Shown piece after piece: positions 1-10,808 of a DNA stretch of 63,255 bases. Where the stretch lies: assembly GCF_001039355.2 (NCBI RefSeq), contig NW_019775825.1, positions 1 through 63,255 of the forward strand, in the 5' to 3' direction. This stretch comes from Lingula anatina (Eukaryota > Brachiopoda > Lingulata > Lingulida > Lingulidae). The notes beneath the pieces were generated by a model, which saw only the letters and a program-made list of their open reading frames with translations, ran no database searches and was not told where the DNA came from. The first letter of the stretch is position 1, and each line of letters starts with the position of its first letter. A program made the position numbers and the translations under genes.

Positions 1-1946
1 GTGTTCACAAAGCAAGATGATCTTCACATCAGTTTCACAGTTGATATTTCAGAAAAGTACTAACTACACTTCAAAACCACTAAGTACATACATCAAATTT
101 AAGAACGAAGACTCAGCGAGCTATTTTGCCACTGACCTGGCCTCTAACTAGCCCATGGACAGCCCATACATGAGAAACACATTGTACATCACATGGTTAT
201 AAAAAGACATAGGCTAAATGCCCAGGATTTTCCCAGCATTCTTTTACCCAAGAATGTCATCTATTTGGAATCATTGCACTTTGCATCAATTTCTCAATTC
301 AATCTTCATTTCATTCATCATATAGTTCACTGTGATTATGAAGTTGGCATTCACAGCAAAATTGTTTATTTTTCTATATATTCTTAGGTCATCAATTAGT
401 GATTTATTCAATTTAGATCCCAGAGTCAGGGTTTTTTTTTTTTTTTTTAATATCTGCAAAAAGCAAAGTGATTGAGATGGAATGCAAGCAAGTATTTTTT
501 ATAGTTCTCAGATCCTTTAATTCAACCAAGAGCGCAGCGAAAACCACAAGGGCAAGCTAACCTCATTTCAAGTGTAAATTTGAAGTACACATCATGCTGA
601 ACCAGAAAATTTTTTGACATGATAAAAAAATGACATATCTCATTCTGACATTTTATTTTGGTTTTCTACCACCCATCAACTTACATATTTACTATCATAA
701 AGAATTAAAGCAAAATTGGTTTTATGTTTGCATGCAGGAAACCACAATGCTTAAAGCGAACCTTCGGGTTTTTTACTCCTAAAAATGTAACCACACCCTA
801 ATGCAGCTATCTCAAGCACTGGCTTCCGAACTATCCTTCAACCGGCCCGAACTATAAAACATGTGTTTACAGAACATGGATGATGTAGGAACTGTTTTCC
901 AAAAATACAGTATCACTTTTCTGACATTGCATAGACACAAACTTGAGATGCTTTGATGATTTCCCCAACCAAAAGCCAGGAGCTTGTATTTTATCTGCTT
1001 CAATATTCATTTGACAATTTTAATGGGCAATTCAGCATGATAACTATTGTGCTTATCTTATTAAAATTATGGTGAGGGTTAATTGAAAAACAAAAGCCCT
1101 AGCAATGTATATTGCAGAATTTGGGTGAGGACCACATAGCTAAGAATCCTTACACTCCATGCATGCTCTTATGATTCACCAAATAAGAAACAGGCAAGTG
1201 TTTCCAGAATTGTTCAGGCCAGAATTCTAAATATTATGGCATTTTGTTAGCTTGGTCAAGGCTGGGGACTGGCACTCTGACTATTTGTAAACACAAGGTC
1301 CTGTGGAGAAAGATTCTCCAAATTCACCAAACCTGCATTTGGATTTTTAAAAATGTACAACCTATTCATGAAAAAAAAGATTTATTACAACTATTCAGCT
1401 ATTTTTTAAAGACTGTAAGCAAAAAAATCTGCCCTGACATTAAACTATGTCTCATGCACCACCAATCAAATTCTTTCAAACTAGAGAACACAAATTTCAG
1501 AAAACAAATATCCAAAATCTGCCACATAATGGGGTGAAGAATAATGAATATAGTAATATTGAGGTCTTGACACAATTATGTGGGCCAAAGCTCCATTAGT
1601 TTTCCATCTGTTGGAATGTGTGCTATGATATAGCAAGGACCATATCTGTAAATGAAAAGCAGATGTGCACACAACCCTGGATACTGGGTGTGTCCTGAAA
1701 CCTCTGACATCCATAATCACAGTACGCAGTCCACCTCTCAGATCTATAGTAAAATACAATGCTGAATGTAAAAATTATCTAACTTAAAACTTGAAATAAA
1801 TAAGGAAGATTTATGGGTTGCCGTTGCTGTTTACTGAATAACTTCATGTTAGAATTGATGTGTAAATTAAGCCTTCAAAGTGTGAAGTTGCAGGCCCTGT
1901 AGCCAGCAATTTCCAAGGAGGGTTCCATTTCTGAAAAAGTGGACCT
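1..1946. other. non-coding stretch, no gene seen
   Basis: AT-rich DNA with no reading frame that looks like protein and no recognisable RNA gene. A poly-T run lies near 431-449. It is downstream of the minus-strand exon at 3975-4569, so it may be intron or 3' flank of that gene, but no continuing exon could be identified. Confidence 0.5.
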
Positions 1947-3236
1947 ATGGAACGCCATCCACGCAAAAAATCAGACTTGCAATTTAATAGCCAAATGACA
2001 TTCTAACAGCCTACAAGAAATCTAACAGTGGTCCAAATAATCTAATAGCCAACTCATAAAATTTAACAATGTTAAAAAATCTAATAGCCAACTCATAAAA
2101 TTTAACAGCGTTAAAAAATCTTACAGCCAACTCATAATCTTACAGCCAACTTCTCAAAACAGCCAAGTCAGCATCTAACGCTAGAGGTCACTGCTGTCAC
2201 GGGTCTATCCGTGGACGGCGCGTAAAGTGATGACGTCATTTAAATATAATTGTAACTCCAGTGCTTGTAACATATTCTCTTTTCTGTATATGAACATGTA
2301 ACATAAAGATAAACTCCCAATTACGCATATGTTTGACCTAATTGAATATCTTATGTGGTTTTGATATTAATCTGGAATGAATTTAGCATGAAAATGTAAG
2401 AGCAAATTAAGCCTCAGTATACATAGAATTATTTCCCCATTGTTTTGGTCCCTTTACAATATTTTTATTTTATAATAAAAATCTTTTCAACAAAGCATTT
2501 ATCTTGTTCTATATATTAAAACACTTATAAATATATGTTTCTAAAAGAATCATTTTAAATAGAACGTTCACTGTCATCCCATCGGTGATTGTAATGCGAT
2601 GAACGTTGGACTTGTATTACCATCGTAGTAAAACGTGAGACTAGTGACCCAGATTATGCATTGGGTGAAATTAGGTCGCAGTTTTGATTCATGAATATGC
2701 AGATTACGTCCAGTGTTGCGTCCTATGATAGGACAATGCGTCCTAGGCACCGCCATGTTTTATCCTACGCGATGTAACCTTGCATTACTTAGTGCGGGTG
2801 TTTGAAACTGAACACTGTTTTCTTGTGTATCTTTCGGGAAGGAACTCCACGGATTCCGGTGGCAAAATACTCTTTTATATTAGTTCTGATTCGACCTTCC
2901 ATCCACGTAATGTGGATGTTAAACAACATCTCTCAGGCTCCAGATGACGTCATCACTTTACGTGCCGTCCACGGACAGACCCGTGACAGCAGTGACCTCT
3001 AGCGTTAGATGCTGACTTGGCTGTTTTGAGAAGTTGGCTGTAAGATTATGAGTTGGCTGTAAGATTTTTTAACGCTGTTAAATTTTATGAGTTGGCTATT
3101 AGATTTTTTAACATTGTTAAATTTTATGAGTTGGCTATGAGATTATTTTGACCACTGTTAGATTTCTTGTAGGCTGTTAGAATGTCATTTGGCTATTAAA
3201 TTGCAAGTCTGATTTTTTGCATGGATGGCGTTCCAT
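1947..3236. mobile_element. foldback element with ~295 bp terminal inverted repeats
   Basis: The left arm (about 1947-2243) and right arm (about 2943-3236) are near-perfect reverse complements over roughly 295 bases. The outermost bases read ATGGAACGCCATCCA on the left and the inverse on the right. TGGACCT occurs immediately outside both ends (1940-1946 and 3238-3244), which looks like a 7-8 bp target-site duplication. Each arm contains short internal subrepeats of the type 'AGCCAACTCATAAAATTTAAC'. The roughly 700 bp centre has no transposase, so the element is non-autonomous. The superfamily is not identified. Confidence 0.85.
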
Positions 3237-3974
3237 ATGGACCTCTTTACCCCATAAGTGGCCAAACTTCAAATATGACATAGAACCTAGATCAAACTTT
3301 GATTAAGAATGGACCTATTCCACTGAAAGGGCTAACTGTTCTTTCAAGCCCTCCCCCACGACCTGCCTACGGGCGTGAGTAGTGGAGGGGGATGTGGAGG
3401 GGAGGGGGGGGAGCAAGTAGCCTGCATTGCTCTTCTCTTGTATAATTGAGTTCTTGATTGTATTTAAATTAAGTGATCCAAACTAATAAGCTAGTTAGAT
3501 TCAGTGTATATTGGCCTTGCTTCAAGTTGTAAATAGGGAGTAAGTGGAAAGTGATGGCTATCAGGGTGGAAGATGTAAATGGTTTCCTAAAATCAATTAG
3601 AAGGGGAAGTGGATATATGAGATTAATCCAATTAGGGGTGCTTACTCCTCTGCTGATACAATTTGACACCCTGTCTTTAACACTGACAAAAGAAACAGCT
3701 GGGAAAACGGCGGTGGTTTAGTTGGCATGTGTTTCAAACAATTATTTAATTCAGGTTTTAAATATTTTTATCAACTTACTGTGACCATTGTGCACATACA
3801 TTTTTGCGCGTGTAGGTTTTGGATTTCTTCTGCAAAAAAGTTCGTTGCTGAAATATCACATCGTAAAAAACAAATTTAGTTAATTTCAAGCGTCGGCAAA
3901 TATTTAACTTAAACACATGCACAGTGGTTTTAAATTCATTCACGTCGCCGCATAATTGCACACATAGTATTTAC

Positions 3975-4569
3975 CTTTGACTACGCGCACAGCTACACAC
4001 TGCACTCGCTTTACTTGAACAGACTCTTCTTTCACGGGACCCGAGCCGTGTGTCACCGTCGTGGTCGTCTTCACCGTCTTCATCTCTCCAGCGTTCTCGT
4101 CCCCACGCCCCGTTGTCACTGTCTTCACTGTCTTCATGCCGCCGTCTTCAACCACGGTCTTGGTGACGGTGGTAACTTTATTGCCCTCTGCGTCCTCTGT
4201 TGTTGTGGTAGTAACATTCTCGGTCGGTGTAGCGCTCTCTGCCATCGAGCCGGTCGCGTTGAGGTCCCCGGCTACAGGATGCTCAACTTCAACAGGCTCA
4301 GTGCTGCCGTTGGCGATGGGATCTAGAGCACTTGTCACAGTAAGATCCAGTCCTACGCGGCCGGTATCGTCGTCATCGACACAGCTTTCCTCCAGGCTGT
4401 CCAGCAGCTGATCTGTGAACACACCGTTCGACTGAGAGGCCTTCCCGGCCTGACCACGGGCAAGAAGGCTTTCTTCCACCAACTCTTTCAGGGGGCGAAA
4501 TGTTCCCTGATCAGAAACATCCCCCGAATCGGAAACCTGAGATACTTCGTAACTGCCTGTAAAAGCCAT
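3975..4569 (-). CDS. first coding exon of an unrecognised Thr-rich acidic protein
   Basis: Open frame of 198 codons from ATG at 4569 to a good splice donor (AAAG|GTAAAT) at 3975, ending in phase 1. The exon has far higher GC than its surroundings, and codon use looks real. The protein is hydrophilic with no signal peptide or membrane segment. It is acidic in the middle (a run of four Asp near residue 75). The second half is Thr/Val/Lys-rich with repeats such as MKTVKTVTTG and MKTVKTTTTV, which look like a disordered linker. The family is not recognised; a cytoskeletal or scaffold protein with its folded domains on later exons is possible. Later exons should lie at lower coordinates but were not found, so the gene probably runs out of the window. 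Confidence 0.6.
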
Positions 4570-5745
4570 TGTTCGAAATCCACCAGACTAGGCGTCGGAG
4601 CAAATTTGGAACTTCCAGCACGACTACAAACAACCTGCGCTCTGCCACGCTTCCATGACATGAAATGAAGTTGGTTTGAAAACAAGTGCCCGCTGTTCTG
4701 TTAATGCGTAACGCCCCCTCCACACTCGTTACTCGCTCTTGTTTTAAGTGTCGGTCCCCAGTCTTTAAACGTTTGTTATCCTTATAACTACAGTATAATG
4801 GTCGTTCAAATCAGGTGTATTCATTTTAGACTCAAAATAATGTGTGTTTGTTATCTGGTTATTTTACGTTACTTTCATCAAATGGTATTAGGGCCTACAA
4901 GTCTATACTGGTATTTGAGGAGTTCGCAGCTTTCTGAATTTTATTTTTCAAAAAACAAGAAAAAATAGTATATTACGTGGATTACATACAATATGTGATC
5001 TTTTGGTTTTTGAAAAAGCCTAAGTATACATTCTTCAACATATATACCTTGTGATGACGCAATAAACAAAATGGACATTGAAAAAAATAGGCCTATGGCA
5101 AATTTTACCTGCTAGTCTTGAAAACACCCAAACCTTAAACAACAGATTATTAATGTTAAGAACATGAGAAGCGAAATCAACAAAATACTTATTTTCAGAA
5201 GATTTTCAATCTGATATTGGTTTGATCAGCTTCTTAGAGGAAAAGAATATGTCATTGCGATAGATGTGAAAGATGACTTGCAAATGCGGTTGGTTGCTCT
5301 AAGCAAACACAATCAGGAACCGCTTTGAGGATGTGAAAAGTATTTTAATAACTTTGCACAAGATTTAGACAATGGTTTTATTTAACATGAGCTCTCATAT
5401 ATGCTTCATTAAATGCATGTCTTGGGCTGTTCCCATAACCTCCCGGTTTAGATGTAGATGGTGCTTCCAATCCATTTCTATATCTCTTTTGCAGTCTAAT
5501 ACAGCAAAGGTATTTGGCACAAAAGATGTAGTTTATCAATTTCCGTTCAGCGTGATACATTTGGAAGAAACATAAGCTGTAGGGAATAGTCTGAACCTGA
5601 CAAAGCGATTATTATAGGTAAGGAAAAAGAGGGGCTAAAATTAACCGCGTGTATTTTAGGTATTGACAACACAGTCTTTGAATAAAGCATGTCTTTGGAA
5701 CAAAATTTGGAGCTGTATTGAGGCATAGTTTTGGTCGTCGAGTAT
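4570..5745. other. intergenic: promoter side of the 3975-4569 gene and 3' flank of SORD-like gene
   Basis: No gene is seen. A TTTATT at 5377-5382 reads AATAAA on the minus strand, about 365 bases past the SORD-like stop codon, and is a possible poly(A) signal for that gene. The GC-richer 4570-4740 is a likely promoter or 5' UTR for the Thr-rich protein gene. Confidence 0.4.
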
Positions 5746-8700
5746 TTATATTTTTCCTGGCTGCACCATGACCTTGAGGGCGCCCTCTTGTCCAGTACTG
5801 GCTATTTCCATGGCGTGGACAATCTTCTCTAGGGGGAAGGAGTGGGTCGCTATCGGTTTGATGTCCACAACACCCGCTGTTATGGCAGCCAAGGAATTCT
5901 TGAAGCTGAAAATGTTGAATACAGACAGATAGAAGGAAGGGGCCACAGCATATCCAGTGATATATATTGATAAAGGATCTGAACGGTGTAATAGGCCTAT
6001 TACAAGTGGCGTTTTCATTAATAACCAAAATAACATGAAAGGCCTATCCTCACCTCTTAATACGCCTAATACATATTGTCACTAAAAGTGAATATGTTGA
6101 AGATGAGGCTTGATAATGTATCACTGTTACTCACTTGTTCCCATATCTGAAGGCACACAGAATGTCAGCCTCTTTAACAAACAGCATGGCCGCAGGTATG
6201 GTTGCCGTTTGGGGAGCCACGCCCACCAACACCACTTTACCACCTTTCTTCACGGCCTGCCATAATCATTCGATTAAAATTATCATGATCAGATGACCGT
6301 CAAATCATTAATGAAATAAATAAAAATTAATAAATTAATCTAAAAAAAGTTCAAAGAAAAGCGCAATGTAAAACATTACAATAACAACAACATCAACAAT
6401 AACAGCAATAATAATGATGATGATGATGATGACGATGCTGATGAGAAAGATATATACAGACAACGCAGAAACTGTTTTCAGCACAAGCAGTAAATAGTCT
6501 AAAGGGGAGTCGGGGTTCAAACGAACGGTCCATTTCGTCTGGTAAAGGTTAGTTCTGGTTAAAATTTGATCTACGTGCACAAAGGTTTCTATAATAAAAG
6601 GCCCACTTTTTCATAAAAAATACCACCAAACCCTTTGAAATTGCCGGCATCGGGACTTGGCTACAACTCACGTGTATAGCGGTCTGCATCCCGGGGTCCG
6701 TGCCACTACACTCCAGCACCACCTCGGGCAGGTCCCCCATGATCTCCCCTATCTTCTTCCCTGTAGCTGCCGTGTCACTGCCCTCAACCAGTACCGTGTG
6801 TGTGGCCCCCATCTTCTTGGCGAAATCAATGCGACTTTGACGGATATCTAATGTATAGAAATTAAAAGGGACGTTGTGATATGAGAACCAAATGGGGGAA
6901 TAGTTGAACGAAGAAAAAGAAAGTGAAAAAAAGTAAAACTTGAAAACTTGTAATTCGAAAGTACGTTACATGTATTAAATATCTGTATCGATGTCCAGCA
7001 CAATTTTTAGCTTTTCGTTTTTTTTATATATGCAAGCGAAAATAATATAACTGGTGTTATGATGAACATATCTTACCGACAACACAGATTTTGGACGCAC
7101 CAGCGGCTTTTGCTGCGACGAGGGACAGCATTCCAATTGAACCTGAGACACAAAAACAACAGACGTGAAGGCAGAACTTTCTACTGGTACCATGAGCTTG
7201 GAATTTTCAACATTTTGACAAGTATATGCCCGTCCAATCTCCATGTTCTAAAAGCTCTACTAAAGGTTCTCATATTTCGTACACGCGGTTCTAGCGTCGC
7301 CAGTAGCTGATTTCTCACCTCCGCCAACGATAAGGACTGTCGTCCCTACTCTGACCTGTCCTCTTTCACAGCCGTACACAGCCACTACAAACGGTTCCAG
7401 AAGAGCACCTTCTTCAAATGTCATTGTGTCTGGCATTCTGTCAAAATTTAGAAAATAATTTTACCACGTAACATTAGTCATAGACATATCATTAAATTAT
7501 CAAACTCTGCTAATAACTGATTTGCTCAACCATTTGTTTCTGGGCGCCTTCATAGACAACCTACTTATAGCAGAGAGCGGCCTTGTGGACAATAACTTGT
7601 CTGAGATGTCCCATGCCAGGTTCCCACAAGTTCAGTTTTGGACACAGGGTACTGCGGCCTTTAGTACAGAACTCGCATTCTCCACAGGAAGGTGCTGGAT
7701 CAATGGCCACCCGGTCACCTGCACGTGATAATGTAACTAGATATTAATTATTTTTTTAAATTGAAATGTTATGTATATCAGTACTAAAATGTCTATATAT
7801 CTAAAACTCACTCTCTCTATCTCTCTCTCTCTATCTCTCTCTCTCCAAGGAGATTACCTTTTTAGTTCTCTTAGTTTGTTAGTTTGTTTGTTTGTCTGTT
7901 ATCAACATTATGCTAAAACTTATGGGCGGACTTTGATGAAATTTCCTGGATAGGTCAATAATGCTGCCTTTTTTTAAAGTAATTAGAATTTTAATTAATT
8001 CATGGTTAGTTATTTGTTAATTGTTTGTCTTGACGGAGGTTTGCGCTCTCTGAGTGCTTTTCTAGTTACCATTTGTACAGTTAAGTACAGTACCTACCCA
8101 CTTTAAGGTCGGTCACCCCCTCCCCCACGGCACAGACCACCCCGCTACTCTCATGGCCGAATATGAAGGGCTTCACCAGGGGGTGCTCGTCTGTCACGAA
8201 GTACCCTCTCTGCCAGGCGTGGAAGTCGGTGCCACACAACCCCACAGAATGGACTCGGATTTGAACCTCTGAAGAACAGACCACGTGTTATTGTTGGTTG
8301 TACATAGGAATTGTAGACGATTGTGAGTACATGTATTGTTACTGATGATGATCATATTTCCTATTAACTGTATTAACAGTATTACTGTAACTAATAATCA
8401 AACGGTGTTGTATTAGCAAAAATGTTAGTTAAATAAAATGAAACAATAAAAAGCGAACAGTAGGTCGTGTTTATTATCAATACATGATATAGACATACAT
8501 TTTAAAAGGTTACGCGGTGTAAATTGGAAAATTCTTACATAAGAGATGTAAATTATACGTACGTCCCTTCCCTGGCTGAGGAACTGGAGTCTCTTCCTGA
8601 AATGAAGAGAATAAAAATGTATCCATTCAATTTCAAACTATCTTTTAAATACGATAAATTATATCGCTCCTGTCACGTGGTTCTCAATTAACCAAGTTAT

Positions 8701-10270
8701 AAGTTCATCGTCATCAAAGTGTGCAGTCTAGAAAAAAAAAGAGAGGGGCAAGCGCCTCGTTTGCATTGTACATTGTACATCATGCTTCTTTATTAACCAA
8801 TATGCACCATGAATTAATCAAAAGGGAATATTCCTGGATTCTTGCATTGCAATATATAGATATACATGTATCTTTGAAAAAAATTAAACAATGCACTTAA
8901 AAATCAAGAAAGTTAACAGATTTCATATTATTTAATTTAAGTAGTTTAAAGGGATAATAACTCTTCGTATGAGATCTATATTTCACAATAAAAACATTGT
9001 AAACAACTCATAGAATTATAATATATTCTGTTTTACCACAAAAAAGGCAGTTATAGCTGTTATTCTGATATCTGAGCTTGTCTTCAAAGCACGTGACCTC
9101 CGTTGATGGCTATACTCTGTTATAATCTCTTAAGAGATTTTAACAAAAAACCAAACTTTTTAGAAAAAAAATAGGGACTAACTTTGAATTTTAAAAATGG
9201 ATTCATTAACCATTGGTAAGTATGAGAAAATTGTTGTTTACTCCAGGAAAATCCATTTTTTTGTCCAAAACGAAGAGTTATTATCCCTTTAAATTTGAAA
9301 TGAAGCACTCGTATATAAAATTTTGTGCTTCGCAGATTGGTTTATTTTGTTTTCGAATAGTTGCACGTTATCTCCTTAGTAATCATTTGATCTAAAACCA
9401 AACATCTAATGAGGTCGATGTACGGACGTAATTATGTCAAAGTAGCTTCTATGCAATTAGACATGTTGCTGTGGGCGTAATTGGTACTGGTGGATCATGA
9501 TTATATGATTTTTTTTTTTTTTTTTTGCAGTTGTTACACAACATGTACATTCGCAAACTCCATAAAATAAATGTACGAGACCTAAAAAAAAAAGGTTTTT
9601 ATATATGTGAAAATCCACCATGTTTCAGTTAAAACAATTCTCTTACATTCGATTTATTCAATGGTTAAATGTGTATTTAAAGTTACCATAAAGTATGGAT
9701 GTATTCGTGTTCCTATTCCCTTGCGAAAAAATCCTATAGGATCCTATAAGATCCTATAGAATCCTGTAGGAAATTGGCCCAATTTTCTATAGGATCTTAT
9801 AGGAACCTATAGGACTTTTTCGTTAGGGATTGGACAATTATTTCATGATGAATAAGTTACACGATTCGTTTTATACGTCCAAGTCACAAATGGCATTTTA
9901 ACGTTTGATTCAAACATCAAAACACCTTAAGTACAGTAAATACACAGTATAATCCACCATTGAAAAATAGTGTGATGTGGCACATTTGTGTTACAAACCT
10001 CAACCAAATCTGTGCCACCGTCAAAGCTAATGTAAAGTGGAAACCCAGAATACTGTTACATTACTATACCCCCACACGTAGAACACCTGAATGACACCTG
10101 ACATCTCGGGGGACCCTGGACACCGTTTTGACATCAATAGCTATTTAACACACGTATCCGTCAATTTCATCTTCCTGTTTCACTTTCAAGGTTCATTAAT
10201 TTCTTACCAGTCGTATATCATTCTTTCCGTGTAACACGGCAGCTATTTGGTCACCCGTAACAGCGGCCAT
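5746..10270 (-). CDS. SORD: sorbitol dehydrogenase-like zinc-dependent dehydrogenase, 9 exons
   Basis: Medium-chain dehydrogenase/reductase of the sorbitol dehydrogenase type, which oxidises polyols to ketoses with NAD+ in the cytosol. Exons (minus): 10208-10270, 8563-8596, 8098-8268, 7565-7718, 7319-7437, 7077-7142, 6672-6847, 6135-6256, 5746-5905. All phases join to give 354 residues, close to animal SORD. Catalytic zinc ligands are visible at Cys44 (LCGTD), His71-Glu72 (FGHES) and Glu155 (LLEP). A glycine-rich NAD loop VGGGSIGM lies near 178-185 with Asp203 (VVD) at the strand end, which favours NAD over NADP. The four structural-zinc cysteines (101, 104, 107, 115) are intact, although vertebrate SORD has lost them, so a related polyol or threonine-type dehydrogenase is also possible. 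The start is the first ATG, giving MAAVTGDQIAAVLHGKNDIRL-like SORD N-terminal spacing. Head to head with transporter copy 1. Confidence 0.88.
7806..7846. repeat. (CT)n microsatellite in SORD intron
   Basis: Near-pure CT dinucleotide run with occasional A interruptions, in the intron between the exons at 7565-7718 and 8098-8268. Confidence 0.9.
8950..9288 (-). mobile_element. TTAA-flanked MITE, copy 1
   Basis: A 339 bp element bounded by TTAA on both sides (8946-8949 and 9289-9292), with terminal inverted repeats starting AGGGATAATAACTCTTCG. The centre contains the palindrome AATCTCTTAAGAGATT. It has no coding capacity. Clear relatives in opposite orientation lie at 40137-40459 and 44982-45331. 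TTAA targets suggest mobilisation by a piggyBac-type transposase, which is inference. It lies in the first SORD-like intron. Confidence 0.85.
9715..9830. repeat. 116 bp hairpin repeat built of TCCTATAGG units
   Basis: The stretch can fold on itself. It starts ATTCCCTTGCGAAAAAATCC and ends with the near inverse (GGACTTTTTCGTTAGGGAT). Between these, ATCCTATAGG-like decamers recur on both arms around the centre GGCCCAATTTT. It looks like a small hairpin transposon or MITE relic in the first intron of the SORD-like gene. No clear target duplication was found. Confidence 0.7.
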
Positions 10271-10808
10271 GATGTGTTTGCACTGACAGTAAGATCTAGG
10301 TTTCCTCACTGCCGGTACGCCTTTCTGCAGCAGGGATCTAAGATAAGAGGTAACTACTGATAGATGCAACGGTTAGTGAGGCAATGTTTATCAGCAGTGT
10401 ATATAGACTTAGTCACTGTAAACATGCATCAAGATGTCAGAGTCCGGTGTACGGGGTCGGTAAAACATTCCATGTTTGACAAGTTCCGAACAACACTGAT
10501 ATTTTAAAGTCCCAAAATTGAACAAGATATTTTCCTTACTCCATAAACGTTTTGTTTCGTTGATGCCATTTGTTAAAACAAGTTTTATACCTTTTTTTAT
10601 AAAAGCGGGACAACATGTGATCCTGCATAGACATTCGCAAATATATCAAGACAGAAACGTGTTTTAAATCGCTAAGTATACGAGATGGTATACGAGATAA
10701 GACACAATCTTATAGAAGAGACACACACGCCCCAAAATAAGGTTAAACAAAGTGTTAAGAAGACGTACCAAAACTTGAAACAAGTCTTAAAGGAAAGCTG
10801 AGCACAAG
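10271..10808. promoter_or_regulatory. shared divergent promoter of SORD-like gene and transporter copy 1
   Basis: Only 538 bases separate the two divergent start codons. The part from about 10392 to 10505 (around 'AACATGCATCAAGATG' and 'CCATGTTTGAC') is conserved upstream of transporter copy 2 at about 15858-15965. A second conserved block (about 10683-10808) lies directly before each start at 10809 and 17567. Shared blocks in otherwise diverged DNA suggest promoter elements. No TATA box was assigned. Confidence 0.55.

Noticed and set aside
4015-4411. Two plus-strand frames of 103 and 116 codons
   Set aside because: They are antisense shadows of the GC-rich minus-strand exon 3975-4569.
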